A DNA stretch of 64,000 nt from Trileptium ribeirensis (lineage: Eukaryota > Nematoda > Enoplea > Enoplida > Thoracostomopsidae). The notes beneath the pieces are model-generated. The model did no database searches. It was given only the letters and a program-made list of their open reading frames with translations, and was not told the DNA's origin. Numbering within the stretch: the first letter of the stretch is position 1; the number at the start of each line of letters is the position of its first letter. The DNA lies in NCBI GenBank assembly GCA_030248225.1, contig JASANE010028542.1, forward strand, positions 79,563 to 143,562, written 5' to 3'. Both the position numbers and the translations under genes were made by a program. Shown piece by piece: positions 34,801 to 49,800 of this stretch.

Positions 34801-37800
34801 AATTCCTCCCCTTGAGCCGTGATAGAACTTTTTAGGTTTCTTGATTTTTAAAATACTTTTTTCTTAATCATTATAAATCCTTATTAAAATTATTATTATA
34901 GATTGAATTTAAATCTCGACTGAAAACTTTACTATTTCCTGGAATAGACGTTACAATATGATATAATATTAACCTCACTTGTGTTATATATACCGTGTTC
35001 GCTTATGCGCCTTTGTAATAATACGTATTTTCAATGAAATTGGCGCATTATAAATCCTTATTAAAAAATCAGATATTTATTTTTTATGTTTTTAATGTGT
35101 TTTGAGGAAGATATTGGTAAATTTTTAACTGTGTGTCTTTATAGCTGTTCAAATTATCAATCGCTACAAAGTGTTGAGCTTTGATCGCTTACTGGACGTA
35201 TATAGTTGTTTTCCTTAATGCGGTTCTTTTAAACAACTCTAGCAATCAATATTTGCCTTCTGGCAGTTTTTATTACGGATTCTTTACCTTACAGATATCA
35301 CAGCGGGACAAAGAAATCGGTAAGCTCAAGCGTGAGAACGAAAAGCTGCAGACAGCGTTTACACGTCAGCGGCGCCAGTTGGAAGACGAAATCGCTACGT
35401 CACAAGAAAAAATCCAAAGTATGCATCATTGCGTTTATATGGTGGTGTGAAGGGTGAAGCCTATATACATGATTGTTGTTACGTAACGATCTAGGAAATA
35501 TGTCATGGGGCATTTGTTGGTTTTTTAGTTGCTGCTAGATGTATTCTTTATGAATCATGAGGGAGGAACTATGTATGGTCTTCATGTGACAAACATTATC
35601 ACCCATTGTGGTGCTATAATGTGGACCATCTAGTACATAGTGGTTTCTCCATAGTTTCAAATTAACGCCCGGTTGACCAACTGAGAATTGAGCGAACCTA
35701 AACACATGCGGGGCTGCGATAACTGAGCTGGGGTGCTTGCAGGTTAGCGACGACAAATATGTGCGGCATATTGAGGTGCAACCGGACCGGTCCGATCCAG
35801 CCCGAAGTTTTCAATTGAGAAGAAATTAAATAGATCAAACATAATTTAGCGGTTACACTATGTTCTTACCACTTTTTTTAATTACGCACATTTTTCAGGA
35901 CACTAAAATCATGAACAACAACAATTTCTCACTGTAATTTTCGACTGCAATATTTAAACATGTGTTGGAATTAAGTTATAACTAAGGTTATTCTCTTCGT
36001 TTACAAGAATGTGGAAACGTCACTGCTGCCTACAACAAAAAGGACCTTTACGTTGACAGGCTCGCAGCTGAGAAGTATTCGTTTAACAGTGTTTATTTCG
36101 TTACATAAAATAAGTAGCCATGGCTTTGCGCAGTCAGAGTGCATATACATTTCAATCGCCATTCAGATACATCAGAAATCAGCCAGTGTAGAAGTTGCCT
36201 TCTAAGTGGACGGCGACACTAGTGGTCATTGTTTGGCAACATGGAGTCCTGGACCAGCCACTGTAAACTGAGGTGGCATCGGTACTCTCAGATAATTTTG
36301 TTTTATTTTCATTTTTTCAATTTTTTTGAACTGTTCTAAATTTTGAATTGTTCGCCATCAGGATACATTTCTGACTGCATCATTGCAACCAATATTTAAT
36401 AACAATCTGTGTGAATCCAGCTAAACGATTGAGCCACGGGTTAAAATTGTGTGTGTGTGCTCAGCAGGGATGCCAAGTATGGGTTGCAGGGCCATCAAGT
36501 ATTTGGGGATTGCCACCTGGTTCGCACATAGGCTTGCAGCAGCAAAATAATGAGCCGGCGTATCGTTAAGTCAATGCTTCTCGTAAACTGCAGAGAGAAC
36601 ATTCTTGTAATATCACGTTGCACCTATTGTAAGAATGTCGTCAAATTATTTCAGTTGAGAACACACTTTCCGGACGATGTTCATTAATGTTCGATGACAT
36701 TGGTTATCTTCTTTTCCACATTTATTTAGTTTTTATGTTGATTTTCTTCTTAGTAGCCGTACATTAAACTGTGGGTTTTTCATCTTCTTAAGTTATTCCT
36801 GAAGAATTGGAACACTGTTAACTTTTAGGAAATTTTTGAGCGGTTATTTTGTTTCAGTGGAGGCTGTCCGTTTTTACCTGATTTTGTTGAAACGAGTAGC
36901 TTGTCCTATGCGCGACTAAACTTAACCTATGTCCACTAACTATCCTATTTTGTAAAATCCGATGTGGAATCCACATCCATCGTTAGAGAACAAGTAAGAA
37001 AGGGGATTCGATTCATTGCTAGCCCAGAAGTAGTGATTTGCAATCGGCCAATAACAGTTCCGCGATGATTATTAGTTTTCAATTAAGTCGGTTAAGTTTA
37101 CTCACGGCATTATTGCCGAGATTTGTGAATTTTGCGCGTTGAAATGTGATTTTCAGAGATGTGCACAGCTATATTGAGGCCTAAATTACAAATTAAGCCA
37201 CCGAATCAGCGATGTTGCTTCAAGTTGAGATGATACCTTATACTGTTGTGAATGCACCGTCCTTGGCGTCGTTCAAGGAAAGGCTCCATGCTGTTCAGTG
37301 TCTCTGATTGTAATCACGGATATATTTGTTTTTTCAACCTCTCTGGCCTCGTTTTCACGAGGCTCAAATCCTCTCCAATACGAAGAAACAAAGTGATAGA
37401 ATGTCGATACGATCTCGAAGCGATCAGTACCTTGGAGACGAAAGGTACATATACTCGATTATGGCGCTCTCAATGTACAAGTACATAGAGAATTAATTGC
37501 TCTGCAAAATAAGATTAAAAGCACCCAGGTAAATCGAGCGGTTGCAGAGATATTAACAATTTAGTGTATTTTAGGTTCTATGGGCTCATTGAAAAACATG
37601 TTTTGACCCAACTACGCAGTGTAAATAATGACAATAGTAGCACACCATTTGCAGCTACATAGAGGGATGAATTGTATAGAAAAATAGACCAAAAATACCC
37701 AGAGTTACAGTCAGAATTAAGTCCCCAAAAATCGAACAAAGTTTCGTTCGATTTCGACCGTTTTCATTTAAATGGAAATCGACTAATTTACTGAATTTCG

Positions 37801-40800
37801 ATTGTTTCAAGTATCTACATTGCAGGGAATAACCGGAACCGTCCATTTAAACCGGAACCGGGTCTTCGAAATTTATATATAGTAAAACAGATGATGGAAG
37901 AAATGAAGATATAGTCGATTTGAAATGCGTTAAAAATAACTTTTACATTAAATTTAATGTATAGCGATGGTATTATTGCCTTTCTGAAACTGTAAAGAGA
38001 CTGAGGAAGCTAATAATGTTTATTTATCGATCAAATATGTCGGTTTTTGGACATTCAGAGCAAAAAACTGTCTTCCACTATATACCGTTGCGTATACTGC
38101 GTCAAATCGAATGTGCTTACAAAGCTTGGAGCGTAGAATCACACTTTCGCTCTTTCTCCAGTCGCCTCCCTTTACTACACATACGGTTGTTGCATGTTCT
38201 TCTGTATGAAACTTAAAATTATTGGTTTAAATGATTCTAGGAGAAAATAATAGATAGAAGGTAATTTTCTGATCAGTGGTCAGAGACACTGTTTAGGCTA
38301 GCGTTGGACAAACAATGCCCGTCAGTTAGATCATAATGATGATAACTTTCTAATCAGAATGCTATAAATGAGACACACTGTGATGCTGCTCGCACAGTTT
38401 CAATAAATACAGTTCATTGCCAACCAAGAAAGCAGTTTCTAGCTGCGTTGCAGATAACGTTAGTTTACTTCAATTTAGACTGATTTACCAAGTTTACAAG
38501 CGCACTGGTTTGTAAGCTGCTTGGGTGCTTGACGCAATTTATGTTAACCAAGCATACCCTAAGTACTTCTGCGTAAGCCATACTCTGTTAACGAGTTGGA
38601 CCGGTTTAATTCAAACGTATCCCACAGACTTCTGGATGTGTAAAATAGATGCTACAAGCATCGACCTGGCTTTGATTTGTTAACAAACTCCTGCAGGTTA
38701 TTATGAAAAATTCCTACTGAAATTATGTACCCTACTTACGTTTCACACGGCAAATTAGTTAGTTAATCTTCTCTTTTGCTTGATTGTATTGGAGCTTGAT
38801 CATTGTATGATATATATTACATATGTTTGGATTACAGGACGAAGCAAAAAACGTGGAAAAATTCAAACAAAATTTTTAAACCGGAATTCCGGTTCCGGTA
38901 TGATTTTTGCCCTTTGCCGGAACCGCAACCGGAACACGATTTCCGCCGGAACCGGAATTCCGGTTACTCCCTGCTACATTGGGTGTCGAGTTACAATAAG
39001 TAATGTGAGTTTTAACCCATCGAGACTCGACACGAGCCCCTTTGGTGTTTTTGGAAGGAAGATGTCGGAACCAGGCTTCGCGCTTTATGAAAAGGCACAA
39101 ATAGAGATTTCAATCTTTCAAATGAGTTATCGCACGAATCAGTCCGCTCAGCCAAAGAATAGTGACTCGGTTCGCCCTAAAAATACATTAACGGACATTG
39201 TCAAATTTCACCACTGTCACGACTAGTAAAATTCTTGCTCTTATCGTTGCGGGGGTTTCCGCAGTGGGGACAGAGGGGTGGGCTTACCGCACGTCCTTCC
39301 GGTGACTACTTTTGGCCGCTTCCCACCCCCTTCGGATTTTGAACCCAGGAAATTTTTATCTCCGACCAACATAAGATACAATTTCAGCGAATTCTGTATT
39401 TTTTACTCATCGCATTCGTAGAATGCAATAATATATATTGACGCATACACGTATATAAAACGACAGATATATGTAAAAAACATAATATATAAAATTGTCC
39501 CCTGTTGACTTCCTCCCCACGAATTTTGGGTCAGAATTGATCCCGATAGCTCCTTATTATTACGAATTGCCAGAACCACGCCAATACGCTGCGGCTCTGC
39601 ATGGCCAGATATCGTGCGGTTCCGCATGCACCCACCCTCTCGAAGGCGCATTGGAAATTTTGGCAAAAATTAAAAAAATTTGAGTCAAAAAGAAAACCTA
39701 TCTCTCTGACGACCTGCCTCATACTCGCCGACCGTCTCATCCCCCGTCGGGATGGTTGATCTTTATGACGTCACACCTCGTGTATGTATGCTTCTGTTGT
39801 TTTGTAGGTCTTGAGACGAAAAATGCTCAATTGCACGGCATGGACATCAAATTGAAGGATTTACAAGATCAGCTACATTCGGCTGAAAATGTAAGTTGAA
39901 CGAAGACTTAATTATTCATTTACTTTGATATTTCTAACATTTAAAACTAAATTTTTAGTGCGTTCATTTCAAAGAAAGTTATATACTGTGTTATACTTTT
40001 TAGCGTGTTTTAAACCGCCAATCGTGGCCGACGTGCATGGTTTTTGCGATTGTGGATTATAATACTGTCAAACAATTCATTTGTTGATCATCGTATGAGA
40101 AAATATATATGGAATAACAAAAGGACCGACTGTCAGGAGTTTATTTTCAGGTAACAAGCATAAAAAATTTGTGCATCAATGTACCAAATTCTGGCTTCTC
40201 CACGGCATCTCGCACCCGGGAGGGATGGCACCGGTGGGAAGGCACCCCAATTCAAAATTCAGAAAGGTGTCGAATGCGCAACCGAACCACACCGGAGGGG
40301 CCGAAAAGCTGTTTGGAGAAGTAAAAAATTCACTGTGATTTATTTTGTAGTCAGGTTTTACTCACATGTTTCGAGAAATGTTAACATATGATAAGGAGTC
40401 ACAGAGCAACTCCGATTACGCGACTTAATTATTTACAATCCGTTTTGCGCGCAATACTAGTTCCATGGTTGCTTTTTTATTTTCAGTCGTATGCGTAAGT
40501 GTACTCTAGGTGCTTAAAAATCACGTTCCTTCGCCAAAATCACAATCCATATCCTGAAAAAATCTGTATTTACCGCCAACAGAACGAATTTTGAGTTAGC
40601 GTCTGCTGTCAGTAAATTAGTATTTAGGCTTCCCCAAACCGACTGAGAAAGTACCAGGTAGGCGTTAAATTAGGTTTCTCGAGGTCGAACCGGCGGAACA
40701 CCAGCTCATCTGGCGAACTGAAAACTAAGTCATAGGTATCGAAGGTTCGCCGGCTTAGGAGGATTTGGTTTCGGCGAGTTGGAATTTCTGCAATTTTTTG

Positions 40801-43800
40801 AACGCAAAATTTTTCCACCAAATTTTGCTACTTTGCGATAAATTTTTCCTCGTTTCCTCTATTTTTTACCACTATTATCCCAATTTTTACAACTCGTCGC
40901 CCATTTGATAACTTACGCAAAAAAATTTTCAGGGGGATAAGTGATGCTTGTAGTCTAGGGAAGACGTAAATATTGCTCGTTAGGGAAGTAACCTCCTGCC
41001 CTCTCCATGGACGCCTATAATCTACATGAATCACAACTGCGCACTTAAAAGAAATAGTGACCCATACGCGGTTGTTTATTTTAAAGTCGTGAACTAACTG
41101 GACATACTTCCGGGTGTGTACCCCTGAATGCGCTCACGTAATCATTGCGGTGCATATTTTGTTATGTAACAAGTGCTTAAACCTCGATGGTGATTGTCAC
41201 TTTTTAGACACTGGAAGACAGATCGCAGAAGTTGGATTACTACAAACCGCTGTGTGAAAAGCTCAGACAGGAGATGGTTGAGCTTGAAGAACAGCTAAAA
41301 CAAAGCAAACAAATAGCCGCTGCCAAAGCAGAAACTTGCAGGGCTGAAGTATATAGTTTCTTTTGGTATTTGTCCTTTATCTTATGCGTAATACCTACGT
41401 GTATAAAAAGTGAAACATGACAATTCTTCACATTTTAATTTTAAACCCATGTTACATGTCACATGCATTTTAGGCCTTACCTTACTCAGTTTCGGTGGGT
41501 GGTAAACTAGTGTAACCCCCACTCCCAGTTTTGAAAGTTCAAGCGCGCCTGCTCGTTTTATGTGAGTTTGAGAGAAATCGGTCTCACAATGGGATGTGAG
41601 GTTAGTGTAGTATTTATCATTATTCCTATTGACTTTCAGACAGATTATTTCTGTTTGTCATATCTTTACCGTACAAGGATTTTAACGATATATATAACTT
41701 TAAAAAAAGCACTAATTTAAAAAATTTAGCATATTATAGAAAGCCTGAATTTAGGTGGATTAACTCATGGACTGACTGTACTGTGGTGCTTTCGGTATCT
41801 GGGATAAGCGAACATGGGAGTTTTCTAAAAGTGGGAGTTCCATGCTTCCACAATGGATTTTCCAGCAACCTTACTTCGTTTAAGCCCAACATTCTACGTA
41901 ACTGTCGCTAGTCGTTCGTTTAGGAGCAATGTTCTTGTTATTGACCGTCAAATACTTTACCATTCATTTAACGAGCTCACTTGGTGCGATTCGGATTCCA
42001 GGAGCACTTTAGTAAAACTGTATATTTGAAACTGGCCTGTCCACAGTGACGGGGACCTCCACTTTCCAAATCCTCCCATGTTCGTGAAATTTTCCCTCAT
42101 GTCCGTCCACCCCACTCTGCCGAAACCTCCCATGTTTGACTAATTCCAACAATTATTTATGTCTGAAAATTTATGTTTTTTGTTTGCAAATAGTTTTTTA
42201 ACATTAATTACCACTATTTTTAATGCTAAAATATAGTTTTTTAGCTTGAAAGTACATTCACGATAGTAACAATGTATGAAAATATGGAAATATTTAGTGT
42301 TTTTAAACAAAATTTGTCCCCCCACTTTTAATTTTCCCCCGAGAATGAACATGGGCCCAAGCCCTGAAGTTCCCCACATCGGAGGGCTGTGGACAGGCCA
42401 GTGAAAGGTAATAGTTCACGTGAAACTACGATTTCAGGAAGATGCTGCGAAATGCATGGCTAATATGAGCTTAGCTACTTCGCTTCTTTACATCTACACT
42501 ATGTTTCCTTGAAGTATATTTTGCTTCCTTGAAGCATATTTCAATATCGTAGGTATACGATGCTCAATAGCGTAATGAAAAAATGTTAAGGTTTTAGTAT
42601 TTTTACAACGTTCCGCATCGCTGTAGCTTAATTAGGGTCACAGGAAAGTACCTAAGGGAGCTGGGAGCATGAACTGGGGGAGCTCAATATGTTTGGGGGC
42701 TTTAATTGGAGAATCCACCTACGCTCACTCAGTATACTGTAAGTGCAGGTTATGTCGTATCGGATCAGATTGGATGCAGTGGGACCACAAGTAAGATGTG
42801 ATACGACGGTGTGTAACGAGACTGTTTCGCTGGATGATAGTAAAGCAAATGTTACATTAATATCAGCCGACTTTCATATAATTCAAATGATTCAATCTAG
42901 TGACATTTGTTTTGTGTTTTTGTTTATCTGCTTTAGGTTGATTCCGTAATGGCGCTGTTCAATGACGAAAAGATGAAATACGATAATTTGTCTGCGGAAC
43001 ACAAGGATGTGAAATTCCAGCTGAATACCGAACAAAGTCGTTACACAGATTTGTCAAAGGTTTACGTTATTTTCATATTACAATAAATAATTTGTAAATT
43101 AAATTTTTTGAGAAAATGACAAATCTTGATTTTCCTCACGTGTGCCAATGTTTGAATATAATTTAGACTAATGTGGCTGGGTCGGTCCGGCCCCGTAAAC
43201 AGTAGTGAAATTTTAACTATTTGGATATTCATAAGTATAGAATCCGTTTCCAAGTCTGTAACACTAAGCACCTGTATGTCGGATTGGTGGGCCTGGTGCT
43301 TTCAGGTGCTATCTGCATCCCAATACCTCAATATATTATATTTTGTCGTTGTATTGTAGTTGTAATCAAAGTGAAATAATACAAAATTCTCGAACTTAGG
43401 TCTACATTGACAACTGTTTTACAGTCGGGAATCTTAAGTCAATATGCGGTATATCGAAGATAAAGAAGAGCAACTGAGACCAAAGCAACTGTTGTTTCTT
43501 GCAGAAGTACGACGCACTGTATAATGAGAAAGTGGCGCTGGCTGACGAAAAGACAAAGTTCCTGTCAATTCTTGCGGAAAAGGATGCAGAAGTTCAGCGA
43601 GAACGTTTGAAAATGGTAAATTATACATTTATATTTATGATTACAGTCAAGCGTTTTATAATAATATTCGTTGTGGGCTGATACACAACATATAGGAAAA
43701 TGTTTTCATTTCAGTTCTATTGGGCCCGGTAAGATATTGGGCCACATTTTGACGCCCAACCACCGTCACACATTCTCTTCGCTGTTTTTTGACGCAGAAT

Positions 43801-46800
43801 ACCACTTTAACACATTTTTTCTAACTAAATAGTAAACCCAGGTAGGCGTAGCGAAATCTCTGTTTTGTTGACCGCCAGGAAAAATGTTGTGGTCTGGAAA
43901 TACGCTACAGTATTAAGAATCCTGAGAAAATTTCGTAATAGGTAAAAGCTGTTTATGATTTAGTTACTTCACTGTATATCAGGTTTTAACTGCATTTTGG
44001 TAAATGAGATTCGGGGACATTTCTTTTCATATAGTTCCCAAAATGATACCTAAGCATTCAAAAGCCACATAAAATTTGGGCAAAATTTTGGCTTCAGTGA
44101 CATTGTTGGAATAGCTATGCCGAGTTCCACAGCGTGCCTGCGCGTTTTATCGCTGAGCGTGAAGGATGGTACTTGGGAATAAACAGCTTCATAATTACAG
44201 TAGTCAGGGGCCAAAGCAAGTGCCCAAGTGACGGACCAAATAGCGTATGCTCACGTCTAGACAAAGCTTCGCCAGTCTGTATTCAGGCGAAATTGTGTCC
44301 GTCATCGTTTGCACTTACTTTTGTGCGTGATTGTATAATGTTCAGGGTTTTTTCAAAATTCATGCTGTGCTAAAATGTCTTTTTTAACTCTTACCTGTGT
44401 TTTTTAATTAACCCGGAAATGTCAAAATACCCTGTTTTAGCGTTACAGGGAAGGTCAAGTAATGATAATTAACCGGCTACTGTCAATTTTATATTAATGC
44501 ATGCATTATATATTTATACAATAGACCAATCAGTTATATAGCTCGAATTATTTCATACTTCAGGATTTATGCACTTAGGTTTCTTGTTATGGTATAAGAA
44601 TGTTATCAGCGTTTAAAAATTTTTGTTTTTGAAGCTTGTAGCCTTTTAATTAAACAGTTAGGTGTGCTAAATTTTGTGTTTTTTGAAATTCAGGTGTGTT
44701 TTTTGAAATTTCAATATGTTTTTGCACTAAGAAAAACACAAAAACCTTGAATGTTTCCGTTTAATCACTAGTATATATAGTAGTGTTGTAGCCCGCGTGA
44801 GCCTTCGGAGTCGTAGTTTTTTCAGTAGAAAAGTTTTATATCGCATGTGTTTAAATTAATTTAATCGTGGTTCAGTTTACTCCCAATATCTTTATTACAC
44901 CATCAAATAATATTAAACGAATTTATACAATAATTGCTGGCAGACCCACTTACCAATAATCATCACTTCGACTGACGACAATCTTGTGGCAATTAAGCTG
45001 CTAAGACTACTGCGCAGTCGCAAAATAAAATAACAACATAAAATTTTTAAATTCGGCATTTGGACTATACAGTTTTCTATTAACTACTACATAGCAAAAT
45101 TATACATGAGACTAAATAGTTTTCATGCGTTAAATATTTCCAGAGTAAACAAACAGAACTATATGCAAACACGTAACAGAATTACATACATTCACACATA
45201 TTAATTACATAGCAGAGTCACACAGAAAACTTGTTTTCCTCATTTGTCGGCCTGTGCATTCCAAAATTTTTGGTTTTGACTTTGCTAAAATTGTTGTGAA
45301 GTTGGGCTGAAATAGACTTCCCCAAGCATAGAACACCGTGGCTATAGATCCTTTACAGACATTAGCGGAATGGGTACATTGTTTTAAAGACACTATTTTA
45401 ATAATTACTTGACGTTTTAGAAAAATCAGTTTTGGTAGGGGGCGGGGGCATCATTCATTTTTTAAGATTAAAACACTACATTTGCTTACAAATAGTCGAA
45501 TCTCATAATATAACACCGTTACAGTATTGACAAAGTGTTGTGCTTTATCATAGAATCATTGAAATTCCGAGTACGTATTCAGTATATTTTCCACCATTAA
45601 GATATTCTTGTGTCTTAGCTGTCGCGGATAATATCGTATATCAGTATAATAATACGTTCATAACGTTTCTATCGCTGTTTTTGCAATGTTTATTTGTCAG
45701 GAATCGAATATAGACGCCATCCGGCATGAGGCAGCTTTAGCCAAGAAGTTGCTAGAAGGACTAATTGAGGTTCGTGACGAGCAATTGCAACAAGCACGTG
45801 AAGATGCTACGGCAGCCCAACACAAGCACGATCGATTGCAGACCGATCTAAATCGACAGCTAGGAATACTTCGAGCCGAATATCAGGAATTTCAAACAAA
45901 TGTTGAGGTCGAACTTAGCAATCGCCAGTCGCTACAAGATGAGCTGCAAACGAAGTTTGACGACGTTACCGAACGATATGATGAACAATGTCGTGATCTC
46001 GAGGAAGTTCGAATGAACCTTGAGAAAAAGCGACATGAATTTGCTGCCAGGCAAGAAAATTTGCTGGCTGAATCGGTGAGATTTCTATTAAAAAATTTCC
46101 TTTCGATGACGAGTGTGTATGAGGATTAAGATTCTTGTCTTCTTTATAATGTATCTCGTTCGCTCATTAGTGGTAATGTAAATATTCGCGCAATTCAAAG
46201 CGCGTGGGCTTCGACTCAGCTACGTTCATTTCTTTGATTTGGTGTTGCGATGCAATGATATTATTAAATGTCTCTGTGATGAGGTGCAAATGCCCAAAGA
46301 TTCGTGAATTATGGTATCGCATTGATCAGTGATAGATCCTCACCAGAAAACCAGTTCGGATTACACATAAAGTTTTTGCCCCATGGAATATTTCGTTTCA
46401 AATTCTTTTTCCACGATAAGTACATACAACGCATGTTTATTTAGTTTATCGGAGCGGCGCACAGTTGTGTGTGCTGACTAAAGTGTTGTTACATTTCGAT
46501 TTAAATCATTACTAAATAGAAATCTTACATAACAGATGCTATCTTCATTGAATGTTTTACTCTGTTTGATGCTAGCCCCTCTCCCTAATCGGATTTGCCA
46601 GAGCTTTAAAATTGATATTTGAAAATAATAATTTTGAAGTTCTATAAATTTTTAGCGCAACACCGTGTCTCCACATGAAAATGGGATTAACCATCATAGC
46701 ACGGGGAGGGGAGGTTGGGAGGAAACATGTTCAACGTTGTACATAGCAAATGGCAAAAAGTTAACCACATTCCTTAGGTTTTGGTATTAGTAGTGAGTTA

Positions 46801-49800
46801 TGTCCAAAATTCGCTATGTATTTTTATGGCTTAATAAAGCGTCCGTTACGACAGCGGCCCATGCGTCATCTTGTGGAGGCGTAAATAATTAGCAACTTGA
46901 AACCGTGTTCAAGCACAAAAAATCTGTTTTTCAATTTGTGAAAAATAAGTAAATCAGTATCGGTCACCGTTTTATTCGCTACTTCCGCTGCATAAAGTAT
47001 CTATCTGGCGAGCAGTTTTATCTAAAATATTTGTTTCTATTTGTTATGTCAAACGGAAACAGTCATTGTCAGCAACCTTCTGTCATTGAACAATAATTTA
47101 TCGTATTTTATTCTATCAGCAATCTCGGCATCGGAGTTGGACTAGTGAAAGGGTCATGTTCTGGACTGTCCACAGCCCTCCGAAAAGGGGTGGAACTTCG
47201 GGCAACTCCCATGGTTATTTTTGAAAGAAATTTCAAAGGGTGATTTCCTCTTTTCATCTGGAGTTCACCAGTTATGTCGAACTTTGAAGCTGATTGCAAT
47301 GAAAGGAAAATCTTAGTTATTTTTAGCCCCGCAAAGTCAAATTTCGGGTTTTTAGGCGAAATAGGGAAAAATTTGCATATTTTTAGCAAACCAGATCAAA
47401 ATTTGGTAATTTTTAATGGTGCAGGAAAGTACCTAGGGGCATGAACTGTGGGGATCCTGGGGAGGTCGAAATACTTGGGTGCCTTTCTCCATATTTGGAG
47501 AAGTCAGCGATCGGGATCACCGCTGAGTAAATAGAGGTCGCTTTTTACCTTGCTATTTTGGAAGCCCCATGATACCGCAGAATGAATTTGAACAATGACG
47601 GTGCGGACCGGCTGCTTTGAAATGAAAATGTGTCACTAGAGATAAATAGTATATTACAGCTATTTATTCACAAAAACAGATGGCGACTCGGAATTTCGAG
47701 GGTTCCGTTATCTGATGCTCCCAGGTCTGCGCTTCAGCATCCCTGATATTTTGAAGTCACATCAAAAGTAGTCGTCACAAAAAACCGGTTATAACAAGGT
47801 ACCGCATCTTCGCCGTTGATTCGCAAGAGAAATATCTTAGCAAAGATTGAAACAGTGTTTATACGTTTAAATTCACTAAAATGAAAAACGTGCTAAAATT
47901 TTGATCAAAATTTAAGCTCGAGTGTCAATAAAAACGTTTAGTAATTTTTAATGTTTTGCTGCGTTCAGCAGAAATGCAATTTGGACGACCCGGAATTTCG
48001 GGGGTTCTGTTATCTTATGCTCTCAGGTCTGCGCTCCAGCACCCCTGGTATACTGAAGTCACATCAGAAATAGTCGTCACAAAAAACCGGTTATAACAAG
48101 GTACCGCTTCTTCGCCGTTGATTCGCATGAGAAATATCTTTTCAAAGATTGAAAACAGTTTTTACACGTTTAAATTTACTAAAATGAAAAACGTGCTAAA
48201 ATTTTGGTCAAAGTTTAAGCTTGAGTATCAATAAAAAAGTTTAGTAATTTTTAATGTTTTGCTACTTTCAGCAGAAATGCAATTTCCGTCAAGAAGAAAT
48301 TTGTGAACCTCGCTTTGTTTATGATTTTTTTTCATGTCTGGTTACCCATTTTTATATGTCTGTTTAATCCTTAGCGGTTTATGTTTAAGCTTAGATTCTT
48401 TCTGATTTTAGAAACTGCATTTACAACAGCAAAAGAGTGAACTGTCAAGCATTATCGATGGCCTTCGTAAAGAGACCAGCGTTATGCAACAGAAATTCGA
48501 ATTATCTCAGCACACATTAAATAAAGAAATATCGACACTCAGGGTCGACCGAGACGATTTAGCTTCTGCGAAAGCAGAGTTAGCAGATGCATTAAGCAAA
48601 ATCTCGGAAAAATATGACAAATACCGTTGTCAAGCAGAAGATGACGCAGCAAAACACAAAGATGAAGTAAAGCAGTTGAAGACGAAATCCAAGGTTAGAA
48701 TAGTGTATGATTATATTTCGCGTATAATTAAAACGAAGTGGCCATAGTCAACAGGGTTTCTCCAAATAATTGCCTTATACTGATCAAAATTTCTTTTCCT
48801 TATTTGTGTTGCGCATAACCAATCACTGGGCTAATGAATTTTGTAATTTTTGTATTTGTCACGTACAAATATCTTATTGTACACTTATCGATTGCGCTGA
48901 TCCAATGACTACTTGCCCAAAATGCCACAAAACCAAACAGAACACAGTTTGTGTTGTTGATGATGAAAGTTGCGTGCGCATCCACTGAGCTGTCTAACAG
49001 CCGTTGGTCAGTTCCTGAAGCAATGTGTGCGAATAACAACAGCACGTGCAAACATTTACCATACCAATTCACATAACACTTCACAGTGCGAGTTGAGCGA
49101 TTTGGTTCCGTTGCATGAAAGAATTACGTATGGTTTTTGCTTATCGGAGGTTAACGCTGCGCTTATAACCATAGGTATCGATGGGGGTTAAATCTCAAGG
49201 ATCGGACCTCCGCCGGCGACAACTCAGGGCCATCTACATCCCTGCAAGCCAAATCTACCCAGGACCTCCCCTAAGAACAATCTACCCCCGCCCTCCAAAC
49301 CGACAACCTTATAGCGGTCATATAAAATTAATCAACGACTATCTAAAAATATGATATATAAGAGAATAAAATTGGTTCATTTGCGCCCCTATTTCCTTTT
49401 CCGTGAGTCTGACAAAATCCGCGTTGGTTAACAATGTTGTAGTTCTTATCCAGGCGAACATAAAAGATATATGTTTTGATACGAGGCCTGCATTTTGAAA
49501 TACAACTGAAATACATTTTTCTCGTTCACAAAAATAGGGAAGGCTGGAGGGTTTATTTTATTTAGAGGGAGACCATCGTATTCCACGGGTGGGTTACATA
49601 GATGAAACTTATATTATGCCAGACTATAAGCTATTATATGCAAAACTCTGCAAGGGAATATCTTCATTCGTTCCTTAGATATTTAAAAAAAACTACCCGG
49701 AAACGGACTCGGTAAAATTTATTAATGCGCCTACAAAAAAATGCTCTCTCGCTGCGCAATGAGCTATAAATAATACACAAGGGTCATATCGTTCCGGATA

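Larger units (their letters stand above)
29884..37138. repeat. Right arm of the inverted duplication
   Basis: Reverse complement of 21197-28430. This arm carries exons 3, 4 and 5 in the sense orientation and runs directly into the intron before exon 6 outside the palindrome, so it is the native context and the left arm is the added copy. Confidence 0.95.
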
